Assembly: GCF_023206395.1 (NCBI RefSeq)
Contig: NZ_CP066149.1
Span: 3,782,001-3,846,000 of the forward strand
Length of the DNA stretch: 64,000 nt
Reading direction: 5' to 3'
Source of the DNA: Vibrio sp. ED004
GTDB taxonomy: Bacteria > Pseudomonadota > Gammaproteobacteria > Enterobacterales > Vibrionaceae
A model generated the notes under the pieces. That model was not told where the DNA came from and ran no database searches. It worked only from the letters and a program-made list of their open reading frames with translations. Of the stretch, positions 33,047 through 42,372 are shown piece after piece; positions within the stretch are counted from its first letter, which is position 1; each line of letters opens with the position of its first letter. The position numbers were made by a program, and so were the translations under genes.

Positions 33047-36000
33047 TTAGTCTTTCGACATACAGTTTAGATTCAGTAGCATCAATTCACGTAACGCCAC
33101 TGAGAACTTAGCAAACTCATGAACGGAACCCACTTTGAATTCGTTCAAGATGCTTTCCCAACGATGTAGAGAAACTGAGTTGCTTTCCATCCAGTCGTCC
33201 AATGCTTTAATAACATCTAAGTCTGAACCACAACCACAGTTAAGAACTTGGCCTGTTAGCTGACGTTGCTGCCAATCTAGGTCTTCTCTGAATGCCGCAC
33301 GTGCCAACGCTTGCCAGTTGTTGTCTACCGCTTGGCCATTGATTTGCTTCAAGAACCAGTGCAGAGACAAACGGTCGCCAAGGTTGAAGTAAAGCTTAGA
33401 CGCTTGCTGTACTGTTTTACCCGTTTCACGAGCCACTGTGGATATATCCAGTGCTGAGTACAAGCTAGACAAACGAGCCACTGAATTCGCCAGTTCTGCC
33501 GTTACACCCTGATCAATCCATACCTGAGCCATTGCTTGGTGCTCTTCTACTTCTGAAGCCACTAGGTTTTCATCCAGTTTCTCAGTAATAGCAACCACAT
33601 CACCTTGGTACAGTTCAATCAATGCGTTCACTGATTGTTTACCGGTACGGTTTCTTAGCAACCAACGCGCTAGACGACGCAGCGTGCGGCGCACGTGGTA
33701 AAGCAACTCGTATTGAGCTTCAGAACTTGAGATATTATCCAGCTCACGAATGCTCTTAAGCACTTTGCCCAAGCCGTAGATCTCTCGAGATGCCGCGTAA
33801 GCATTCGCAATATCAACAATGTTTGCGCCCGTTTCTTCTTGCAAACGAGTCACGAAGTTACAACCCATTTCGTTAACCATTTGGTTTGCAAGTGCTGTCG
33901 CAATGATCTCAGCACGCAGTGGATGGTTATCCATGTGTTGAGAATAGTTACGGCGTAACTCGGTTGGGAAGTATTGCATCAACTGTTGAGCATGGAACTC
34001 ATCATTCGCAATATCATCACTCACAAGATCTTCTTTCAGCACCATTTTACCGTAAGCGATCAATACCGACAGCTCAGGTCTTGTTAGTGCTTGGCCTTGC
34101 TTCTCACGCTCTAGAAGCGTTTCGTCATCTGGGATGTATTCCAAACCACGATCCAAGTACCCTGCTTTCTCCATTGTGTGAATGAAGCGGATTTGCTCTT
34201 TCACTAAGCCAACACCTTGATGCTCAGTAACAGAAATCGATTCAGCTTGGCAATATGCGTCGTCTAGTACGATTTCGCCCACTTCATCTTCCATTGATTC
34301 AAGCACTTGGTTGCGTTGCTTAACGGTTAGATCCCCATTAGATACCAAGCCATTCAAGAAGATCTTAATGTTTACTTCGTTATCCGAACAGTCAACACCA
34401 CCAACGTTATCAACGAAGTCGGTATTAACTCGGCCACCCGTAAGAGCGTATTCGATACGACCCAGTTGAGTCATACCCAAGTTACCGCCTTCGCCAACAA
34501 CCTTAGCTTTTAGGTCACGGCCATCGATACGTAGAACGTCGTTGGCACGGTCACCAACATCAGTATGAGTCTCGCTTGAAGACTTAACATAAGTACCGAT
34601 ACCGCCGTTCCAAAGTAGATCAACCTGCATAGACAAGATCGCTTTGATCAAGTCATTCGGCGCCATTGATGCTTTCTTGGTACCCAGCATTTTCTGAATT
34701 TCAGGCGTTAGAGAAATAGACTTCGCTCGACGAGAGAAGATGCCACCACCTTGAGAAATCAGATCTTTATTGTAATCTTCCCAGCTTGAGCGAGGCAGAT
34801 TAAACAGACGATCACGCTCTACCCAGCTTGATGCTGAATCTGGATTCGGGTCAATGAAGATGTGCATGTGGTTAAACGCCGCTTGCATACGAATATGCTT
34901 AGATAGCAGCATACCGTTACCAAATACGTCACCCGCCATATCACCGACACCAATCGCAGTGAAATCTGTCGTTTGGCAGTTGATGCCCATTTCACGGAAA
35001 TGACGCTTAACTGATTCCCAGCCACCTTTCGCGGTGATACCCATCGCTTTGTGGTCGTAACCGTTAGAGCCACCCGATGCAAATGCATCACCTAACCAGA
35101 AGTTGTATTCATCAGATACTGAGTTCGCTAGATCTGAGAATGTCGCTGTACCTTTATCGGCTGCAACAACCAAGTACGGATCATCTTCATCGTGACGAAC
35201 AACGCTCTTAGGTGGGATAACCTCACCTTCGATGATGTTGTCTGATACATCTAATAGTGCACGAATGAAGCGCTTGTAACAGCGTTGACCTTCAGCAAAA
35301 ATCTCGTCACGGCCAGACATCATGTGTTGACGCTTACAAACGAAACCACCTTTAGCACCAACAGGAACAATCACAGTGTTCTTCACTTGTTGTGCTTTAA
35401 CTAAGCCTAGAATCTCAGTACGGAAATCCTCTTGACGGTCTGACCAACGTAAACCACCACGAGCTACTTTACCGCCACGTAGGTGCACACCCTCAATATC
35501 AGGTGCGTAAACGAAGATCTCAAACGCAGGAACCGGCGCTGGAATATCTGGAATCTCGCTTGGTCTCATTTTCAGAGCCAGCCAAGGTTTAGACTGCTTG
35601 TTCTCATCTACTTGGTAGTAGTTAGTACGAAGCGTTGCAGTGATCATTTCCATGTAGCGACGAATGATACGATCATCATCCAAGCTTTCTACATGATCCA
35701 ACTGTTCTGTGATCTTCTTAATAAGATCTTGTTGGCCTTTCGCGCTGCCCTTCAGTTTCGGGTCAAAACGCTTGCCGAATAAGCTCACTAACCCTTTTGC
35801 TAAATCTGGGTAATGAGACAATGTGTCTTCAATGTATTGTTGGCTGAATGGGAAACCCACTTGACGCATGTAACGAGCATAAGCACGTAAGATTGAGATT
35901 TCACGGCCAGAAAGACCCGCGCCCAATACCAAACGGTTGAAACCATCGCTGTCTAACTCACCCGCCCAAATTGCCGCGAAGGCTTGTTGGAAAAGATCGC

Positions 36001-37888
36001 GAGCTTCACGAAGATCAATTGTCTTGTCACTCTTGTGTAGCATAGAGAAATCAAGGATCCAATATGTCACACCGTTGGTTTTGCGCACTTCATATGGAGA
36101 CTCACCGATAACGCGCAGGCCAAAGTTTTCAAGCATTGGCATTACATCAGAAAGGTGAATTGGCTCATCACTGTGATAGAACAACTTCAAACGAACTGCT
36201 TTAGAATCTGCCGCTTCTTCTTGCGGACGGTAGAAAAGCATACCCAGTTTGTTGTCTTCGCTTAGTGCTTCCAAGCGCTCGATGTCCGCTACCGCAGAAC
36301 CTGGCATCATGTCTTCTTTGTACGAACGTGGGAATGCACGCATGTACTCTTTCGACAATGGAAGCCCTTTGCTCTCACCGAAGTTTGCAATGATTGATTC
36401 AGACAGGCGGTCATCCCAAGTAGACGATACTTCCATTAAATTTTGCTCAATTGTTTTCACGTCCACATCCATGTTGTTGTTATCAACACGAACAATATAG
36501 TGCGTTCTCGCCAGTGGGCTTTCAGAGAAGTACGTTGTAAATTCAACCTCTTCTTCACAACCAAAGTACTGCTTCAAGATGCGTTGTGTTTGACGGCGAA
36601 GTTCAGTGTTGTAACGATCTTTTGTTACGTAAACCATACAGCTGAAGAAACGGCCAAACGGGTCTTTGCGAACGAACAAACGCAGAAGATCACGATCTTG
36701 CATTTGAACTACGCCGGTACCCACTTCAAGTAACTCTTCTTCTCGAGCTTGAAGCAGTTCATCACGTGGGTAGTTTTCAAGAATATTATGAAGTGCTTTG
36801 TAAGAGTATGAACCCTCACGGTAACCACTCGCGTCTAAGATACGCTCTACTTTCTCGCGAACTAGAGGAATCGTTTCAACGGTTTGGTTATAAACAGCAG
36901 AAGTGTAAAGACCAGTGAAGCGATGCTCACCAATTACCTTACCGTTCTTATCGAATTTCTTAATACCGATGTAGTCATTGTAAGCTGGGCGGTGAATGCG
37001 TGAAGCCGTGTTGCCCTTCGTGACGATAAGTACATACGGTTTCTTCGCTTCTAAACGTGCCGAGTCAGAAAACTCAGACAGCTTAACGTTGCGTACACGA
37101 TCTGAATTCGCGAACAAACCAAGGCCTTGCTCCTTAGTCGGTTGCAGTTCAGTGTCACCATTTACAGACACAAGGTCGTATTCCTTGTAACCCATAAACG
37201 TAAAGTTGTGCTCGCCTAACCAACGAAGGAAAGCCAGCGTTTCATCGAAGCGTTGAGCATCTACCGGAATTGTCTCTTTTTGCTTTTCAACTTGGTTGGT
37301 GACTTCTTTCAGTCTTTCAACCATTTTTAGCCAGTCGTTAACAACAAGGCCAGTATCAGTAAAGATATCCAGCAATTCTGTTTTAAGTGCTGTCATCTCG
37401 GCTTTGCTGCTAAGACGGTCAACCTCAATATGGAAAAGCGACTGGAACACACCTTCATCATTACTCACACCGACAACACTTCCTGAGTCAGAACGAGAAA
37501 TTTGAGTTGGGTTGTGAAGCATAAGGTGAGAAGAGAGGTCGAGGCGAGTTAATGCCATTTTTACAGAATCAACGAGGAATGGGCTATCTGGTACCACTAT
37601 CTCAACGATAGTGTGAGTAGACTGCCAGCCTTGGCGACTTACTGTCGGGTTAAAAACACGAACAGAAATTTCGTCGGCTTTCTTTTCATTGATGTGATGC
37701 CATAAGCTAACTACAGCACCGTATAAATCGGATTCGTTTCTCTGAGTTAGGTCGTCGTGAGAAACGTTACTAAACAAGTGTTGAGCAAGTTGAGTTACGA
37801 GAGGTCGATGAGCAAGGTCAAGTTTGTCTTGAATCAGCTTGTAAACTTTTTCAAGTAAAACTGGAACCACAGTTTCACGTGCGGTCAT
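33047..37888 (-). CDS. gdhB: NAD-specific glutamate dehydrogenase, large form
   Basis: 1613 residues from ATG 37888 (MTARETVVP), with GGAGTG eight bases upstream; the frame also extends to a TTG at 37903. It is the large four-domain type: N-terminal ACT-like regulatory regions (about 1-700), a central catalytic domain with GGLRWSDR and PVGAKGGFV (substrate lysine), the Rossmann region ending GEGGNLGMTQ, and a long C-terminal domain. It deaminates glutamate to 2-oxoglutarate with NAD in the cytoplasm. A single gene with its own terminator. Confidence 0.94.
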   Translation of the reverse strand: MTARETVVPVLLEKVYKLIQDKLDLAHRPLVTQLAQHLFSNVSHDDLTQRNESDLYGAVVSLWHHINEKKADEISVRVFNPTVSRQGWQSTHTIVEIVVPDSPFLVDSVKMALTRLDLSSHLMLHNPTQISRSDSGSVVGVSNDEGVFQSLFHIEVDRLSSKAEMTALKTELLDIFTDTGLVVNDWLKMVERLKEVTNQVEKQKETIPVDAQRFDETLAFLRWLGEHNFTFMGYKEYDLVSVNGDTELQPTKEQGLGLFANSDRVRNVKLSEFSDSARLEAKKPYVLIVTKGNTASRIHRPAYNDYIGIKKFDKNGKVIGEHRFTGLYTSAVYNQTVETIPLVREKVERILDASGYREGSYSYKALHNILENYPRDELLQAREEELLEVGTGVVQMQDRDLLRLFVRKDPFGRFFSCMVYVTKDRYNTELRRQTQRILKQYFGCEEEVEFTTYFSESPLARTHYIVRVDNNNMDVDVKTIEQNLMEVSSTWDDRLSESIIANFGESKGLPLSKEYMRAFPRSYKEDMMPGSAVADIERLEALSEDNKLGMLFYRPQEEAADSKAVRLKLFYHSDEPIHLSDVMPMLENFGLRVIGESPYEVRKTNGVTYWILDFSMLHKSDKTIDLREARDLFQQAFAAIWAGELDSDGFNRLVLGAGLSGREISILRAYARYMRQVGFPFSQQYIEDTLSHYPDLAKGLVSLFGKRFDPKLKGSAKGQQDLIKKITEQLDHVESLDDDRIIRRYMEMITATLRTNYYQVDENKQSKPWLALKMRPSEIPDIPAPVPAFEIFVYAPDIEGVHLRGGKVARGGLRWSDRQEDFRTEILGLVKAQQVKNTVIVPVGAKGGFVCKRQHMMSGRDEIFAEGQRCYKRFIRALLDVSDNIIEGEVIPPKSVVRHDEDDPYLVVAADKGTATFSDLANSVSDEYNFWLGDAFASGGSNGYDHKAMGITAKGGWESVKRHFREMGINCQTTDFTAIGVGDMAGDVFGNGMLLSKHIRMQAAFNHMHIFIDPNPDSASSWVERDRLFNLPRSSWEDYNKDLISQGGGIFSRRAKSISLTPEIQKMLGTKKASMAPNDLIKAILSMQVDLLWNGGIGTYVKSSSETHTDVGDRANDVLRIDGRDLKAKVVGEGGNLGMTQLGRIEYALTGGRVNTDFVDNVGGVDCSDNEVNIKIFLNGLVSNGDLTVKQRNQVLESMEDEVGEIVLDDAYCQAESISVTEHQGVGLVKEQIRFIHTMEKAGYLDRGLEYIPDDETLLEREKQGQALTRPELSVLIAYGKMVLKEDLVSDDIANDEFHAQQLMQYFPTELRRNYSQHMDNHPLRAEIIATALANQMVNEMGCNFVTRLQEETGANIVDIANAYAASREIYGLGKVLKSIRELDNISSSEAQYELLYHVRRTLRRLARWLLRNRTGKQSVNALIELYQGDVVAITEKLDENLVASEVEEHQAMAQVWIDQGVTAELANSVARLSSLYSALDISTVARETGKTVQQASKLYFNLGDRLSLHWFLKQINGQAVDNNWQALARAAFREDLDWQQRQLTGQVLNCGCGSDLDVIKALDDWMESNSVSLHRWESILNEFKVGSVHEFAKFSVALRELMLLNLNCMSKD

Positions 37889-38116
37889 AGTCACACTCCA
37901 CAATTAGAATTATATTTTATTATTAGGGGGATCACTTAATCTGGTGTTTGAATCGTGCCGTTGAGCGCTTTTCTACTAACGAGTTAAGCAAAGGTAATGC
38001 ATTCATTTATTGTAAAAGCATTATTGAGAAATAGTTAATTGTTTTGGAGGTGGTAAGAGGTGAAATGTTTGATTATGTGATTAAGATTCCTTTTAACTCA
38101 CTAGGCACGCCAAGGT

Positions 38117-38335
38117 TTACAGAGCTTCCAACTTAATAAACTTATTTTTTTGGTCAGTTGTCAGTCTAAACTGCCCTCTAACCCCTATTTGTGTAAGAAA
38201 TGGTCTGAACCGAGTTGCAGGTAACTGTAAACGTAATCCGGTCGTTGTTATCACTTGAACTTTACTTGCCGCACCAGAATAACTGGCCAAAAACTGCTGA
38301 TATGAGATGTTAAGTTGGAAAATATAGTGATTCAT
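38117..38335 (-). CDS. DUF2835 family protein
   Basis: 72 residues from ATG 38335 (MNHYIFQLNIS), with AGG six bases upstream. The pattern ISYQQFLASYSGAASKV and LRLQLPATRFRPFLT is characteristic of DUF2835, a small conserved protein of Vibrio and relatives. Function unknown. It lies between pepN and the glutamate dehydrogenase gene. Confidence 0.85.
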   Translation of the reverse strand: MNHYIFQLNISYQQFLASYSGAASKVQVITTTGLRLQLPATRFRPFLTQIGVRGQFRLTTDQKNKFIKLEAL

Positions 38336-38447
38336 ACGATACCTGTATAGATATACAGTGCCAGTATTTTGGGGCACTTAACGATGTCTGACGGTGAAAC
38401 TGAGCTTGAAACTGCTCTAGCTTATCGAAAATTCGATGAACCAGAAA

Positions 38448-38480
38448 CAAAAAATCAGTGGCAGATATTCTCTACCACTG
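38448..38480 (-). terminator. pepN terminator
   Basis: Stem CAGTGGCAGA/TCTACCACTG (38456-38465 with 38471-38480, one G-T pair), followed on the minus strand by a T-run. Confidence 0.75.
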
Positions 38481-38541
38481 GTGACTTTCCTTAATAAGTA
38501 AACAGCTTATAAGTAAACCGTTAACCTTGAGAAGGCATAAC

Positions 38542-41148
38542 TTAAGCTTCTAGTGCTTTCGTTACTTTCTCAAATAGGTCTTTTGCTAAGTTATCCATTT
38601 TCTTCAATGTTTCAAGTTCCTGCTTGATAAGAGCTTGGCGCTCATCATCGTACTTACGGAATTTAAGAAGTGGATCAATCAGACGTGAAGCAACTTGCGG
38701 ATTACTGCTGTTTAACTCACGTAAAATCTCACCTGCAAACGCATACCCTTGACCAGACTTGTCATGGAACTGTACCGGGTTCATGTTTAAGAATGAACCA
38801 ACCAAATTACGAGTTCGGTTCGGGTTCTTTAAGCTAAACGCTTGATGTGACATAGATTCTTTGATCACTTCAAGCGCATTTGAACTTGGGTTGGTACCTT
38901 GCAGAGCAAACCACTTGTCCATAACAAGACCATCGTGTTTCCACTTGTCGCTGTAATCTGCCATCAAAGTTTCACGACATGCCAGTTGTGCGCTGTTTGC
39001 CGCACCCATCGCTGCCATTGTATCTGTCATGTTGTTTGCCTGCTGGTACATTGTAACAACCAAATCGTTACCCTGCTCTGTATGTGCTAAGTAACTTAGG
39101 CAAACTTTACGCAAAGTGCGCTTACCAATCGAATCGTGATCGATTGTGTATTCTGCTAGTGTATTGCTGTGGTAAACCGCGGCCAGTTCGTCTTCAAGTT
39201 CTGTTGCCAGTGTTACCTTCATTGAGTTCAGCACAGATGCAACAGCATCAATATCAACACGATCGTACCAACCTGATACTTCGTTATGACTTGGCAATGA
39301 AAGCATCTCTGCGATAAAGGCAGGTTCTAGCGAGTCACTCAATAGTACGCCACGGAATGCATCAACCACAGAATCAGAAAGTGCAAACGCTTCGCCTTGT
39401 TGAACTTTTTCAACATTGCTGCGGATGTACTTAGCCAATAGCATTTGACCTGCATCCCAACGAGAGAACTCATTGCGAGCATTCACCATCAAGAAGATAA
39501 GTTCTTCATCTGAGTAGTCGTACTCCAATTTCACTGGCGCAGAGAATTCACGAAGTAGTGATGGGATTGGTTGTTCAGAAACGTTTTCAAACACGAAAGT
39601 CTGTTCTGCTTCTTTCACATCTAATACGTTATGAACTGGTTTTCCGTTACATTGTAACTCAACCACATCACCTGATGCTGTGTACAGTTCGACATCTAGA
39701 GGGATATGCAAAGCCTGCTTCTCAGTTTGCTCATGCGTTGGCGCCGTTACTTGGCGAGTTGTTAACGTGTATTGTTTCTTATCTGTATCGTAGTGACTTT
39801 CAACAGACAGCGTTGGCGTACCAGACTGGCTGTACCATAAACGGAACTGAGACAGATCAACACCCGATGCGTCTTCCATTGCTGCGACGAAATCTTCACA
39901 TGTTGCTGCCGTGCCATCGTGACGTTCGAAGTAAAGCTTCATGCCTTTTTGGAAACCATCTTCACCCAACAATGTGTGGATCATACGGATCACTTCACTG
40001 CCCTTTTCGTACACTGTCAAAGTGTAGAAGTTATTCATTTCTATTACTTTTTCTGGACGAATTGGGTGAGACATTGGGCTTGCATCTTCAGCGAATTGTG
40101 GACCGCGAATAATACGTACATTGTTGATACGGTTTACTGCGCGAGAACCAAGATCAGACGAGAACTCTTGGTCACGGAATACCGTTAAACCTTCTTTCAA
40201 ACTTAACTGGAACCAATCGCGACAAGTGACTCGGTTACCCGTCCAGTTGTGGAAGTATTCATGACCGATTACTGCTTCAATACCGAGGTAATCAGTATCC
40301 GTTGCAGTTTGGTCGTTTGCTAGAACGAACTTCGAGTTAAATACGTTCAAGCCTTTGTTTTCCATCGCACCCATGTTGAAGAAATCAACGGCTACGATCA
40401 TGTAGATATCTAAGTCGTATTCAAGATTGAAACGCTCTTCGTCCCACTTCATTGAGTTAATCAAAGAAACCATCGCGTGGTTTGCACGGTCTAGATTACC
40501 TTTATCAACAAAGATTTCTAGGTCAACTTTGCGACCCGATTGTGTGGTGTATGCGTCACGAAGTACATCGAAATCACCCGCAACTAAAGCAAACAAGTAC
40601 GCTGGTTTTGGATGTGGGTCTTGCCACTTCACCCAGTGACGACCGTTTTCAGCTTCGCCTTCGTCTACACGGTTACCATTACTTAATAGGAATGGGTTCT
40701 CTGCTTTATCTGCGATTACCGTTGTAGTGAATTTCGCCAATACATCTGGGCGATCCATGTAGTAAGTAATACGACGGAAACCTTCAGCTTCACACTGAGT
40801 ACAGAAAGCGCCACCCGACTTGTACAAGCCTTCTAGTGCGCTGTTCCCTTCAGGGTTAACTTCAGTAACGATAGTTAGCGTAAATTCTTTTGGAAGATCA
40901 TTCAGCGTAAGTTGAGTTTCAGACTGCTCGTATTGAGTCCATTCGTTGCCCTTAACCAAAACAGAAACCAACTTCAAGCCTTCACCATCAAGTACTAATG
41001 TCGCGCTGTCTTTCTCCTGCTTAACACTAGAAACAGCCGTAACAATGGATGCTGAGTCGTACAAATCGAAAGTAAGATCGATTTCAGAAATCGTGTGAGA
41101 TGGTGATTGATAATCTTTACGATACTTGGCTTGAGGTGTATGTGCCAT
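38542..41148 (-). CDS. pepN: Aminopeptidase N
   Basis: 868 residues, M1 family. The exopeptidase motif GAMENKGLN and the zinc motif HEYFHNWTGNR (HExxH plus the downstream Glu in KEGLTVF) are intact. C-terminal helical domains follow. Main cytoplasmic aminopeptidase that recycles peptides. ATG 41148 is preceded by AGGAA. Confidence 0.96.
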   Translation of the reverse strand: MAHTPQAKYRKDYQSPSHTISEIDLTFDLYDSASIVTAVSSVKQEKDSATLVLDGEGLKLVSVLVKGNEWTQYEQSETQLTLNDLPKEFTLTIVTEVNPEGNSALEGLYKSGGAFCTQCEAEGFRRITYYMDRPDVLAKFTTTVIADKAENPFLLSNGNRVDEGEAENGRHWVKWQDPHPKPAYLFALVAGDFDVLRDAYTTQSGRKVDLEIFVDKGNLDRANHAMVSLINSMKWDEERFNLEYDLDIYMIVAVDFFNMGAMENKGLNVFNSKFVLANDQTATDTDYLGIEAVIGHEYFHNWTGNRVTCRDWFQLSLKEGLTVFRDQEFSSDLGSRAVNRINNVRIIRGPQFAEDASPMSHPIRPEKVIEMNNFYTLTVYEKGSEVIRMIHTLLGEDGFQKGMKLYFERHDGTAATCEDFVAAMEDASGVDLSQFRLWYSQSGTPTLSVESHYDTDKKQYTLTTRQVTAPTHEQTEKQALHIPLDVELYTASGDVVELQCNGKPVHNVLDVKEAEQTFVFENVSEQPIPSLLREFSAPVKLEYDYSDEELIFLMVNARNEFSRWDAGQMLLAKYIRSNVEKVQQGEAFALSDSVVDAFRGVLLSDSLEPAFIAEMLSLPSHNEVSGWYDRVDIDAVASVLNSMKVTLATELEDELAAVYHSNTLAEYTIDHDSIGKRTLRKVCLSYLAHTEQGNDLVVTMYQQANNMTDTMAAMGAANSAQLACRETLMADYSDKWKHDGLVMDKWFALQGTNPSSNALEVIKESMSHQAFSLKNPNRTRNLVGSFLNMNPVQFHDKSGQGYAFAGEILRELNSSNPQVASRLIDPLLKFRKYDDERQALIKQELETLKKMDNLAKDLFEKVTKALEA

Positions 41149-41230
41149 GACGGGTTCCTTTTGATCGTTATACGTAATTATTTTTTAACTGTATATATCT
41201 AAAGGTTGAGCGCCAATAAAACAAGGGGAA

Positions 41231-41266
41231 TATTAAAAAAAGGAGGCATTGTAAGAAAATGCCTCC
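41231..41266 (-). terminator. Terminator of the 227-residue secreted protein gene
   Basis: Stem GGAGGCATT/AATGCCTCC (41242-41250 with 41258-41266), followed on the minus strand by TTTTTTT. Confidence 0.85.
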
Positions 41267-41366
41267 ATGTTTTGCTATTTTATCAATCAAATCAGACAGG
41301 AACGCCTAAGAAATGAACTGTGCACAATATTATCAACGAGTACGACTTTACTGCTAAAATTCTCGA

Positions 41367-42050
41367 TTATCGGATGCGATTGAGCACAGCAAACATATCT
41401 CCCTCTTCACCTTGCAGCGTTAACACATCGCTGTTCAGTGTATATCGAGTACCGTGTTCACCGTTTTCATAAAGTAACACTAGTTGGTCGCCTTCGGTGT
41501 AATACACCCCGCGACGAATGACTTCACCACCTTCTTCATCGGAAACTCGGAACATGAATATGAAGTCTGGTTGAAGGACCAAATCCATTTTTTGAATGTT
41601 ACTTGCACGTAAATCGCTTCCAGACAGTTCGGCACTTGACCAGATTCCCGCCAATGCATTTGGCAAGGCCTTGGTGAACATAACACCGTTAAGATTCAAC
41701 ATGTTGTGATTACTGCTGTACGCGTAAACCTGAGGTTCTGAGGTATTCAAACCCAAAATAATCGTGTCTTCATTGGCGTTATACAAACCTTCCCAATGAT
41801 CGACACTGTAGTCTTTCTTTTGGATATCGATAGTGAATGAGTAGTTTGAATCAAGAGTAAGCTTGATCGCTCTAAAGTTTTCAGTGCCTTGCTCAGGATC
41901 AGGGTTCATCAAATACCAATCGCCAAGCAGCAAAGGAAGGTCAAAATGGGATAGATTACTATCACTTTTTGATTGTTGGCTACTCGAAGCGACCTCGCTC
42001 CCAAAAGCCACAAAACTTAAACAAGATAAAAATAGTAGAATCCATTTCAT
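41367..42050 (-). CDS. Exported protein of unknown function
   Basis: 227 residues from ATG 42050 (MKWILLFLSCLSFVAFGSEV) with GAGGGG six bases upstream. The signal peptide ends about residue 18; a cysteine at position 10 lies inside the hydrophobic core, so it is not a lipobox. The mature part has lipocalin-like beta pattern (LLGDWYLMNP, then LAGIWSSAEL). Two such GxW starts suggest two similar beta units. A single gene; function unknown. Confidence 0.6.
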   Translation of the reverse strand: MKWILLFLSCLSFVAFGSEVASSSQQSKSDSNLSHFDLPLLLGDWYLMNPDPEQGTENFRAIKLTLDSNYSFTIDIQKKDYSVDHWEGLYNANEDTIILGLNTSEPQVYAYSSNHNMLNLNGVMFTKALPNALAGIWSSAELSGSDLRASNIQKMDLVLQPDFIFMFRVSDEEGGEVIRRGVYYTEGDQLVLLYENGEHGTRYTLNSDVLTLQGEEGDMFAVLNRIR

Positions 42051-42300
42051 AAGCGTCCCCTCGTTTTCTTTAAGCTTAGGCACGTAATGAATAGAAAGCG
42101 AAAAAATATGATCCAAGTCACTAAATTTTAAGTGCGAAGTAACTTAAATGTCATTATTACTCGAAAAATAATACTTAAGTTTAGTTATTTTTACGGTGCA
42201 CTTCACAGTCGAAAATCAAATAACAGTGGTTATGGAACAAGTTAAAAAGCGAGGAAGCATGCCGTTAACGTGACATTATTCTAAGCGAGAACGCAGGTAC

Positions 42301-42328
42301 AAAAAAAGCGAGCCTAAGCTCGCTTTTC
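42301..42328. terminator. prc terminator
   Basis: Stem AAAAGCGAGC/GCTCGCTTTT (42304-42313 with 42318-42327) with T-runs on both strands, 45 bases beyond the prc stop. Confidence 0.85.
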
Positions 42329-42372
42329 AAATAGTACGTCTTTAAACAATCACCTTATGACAAGTGTTTTGT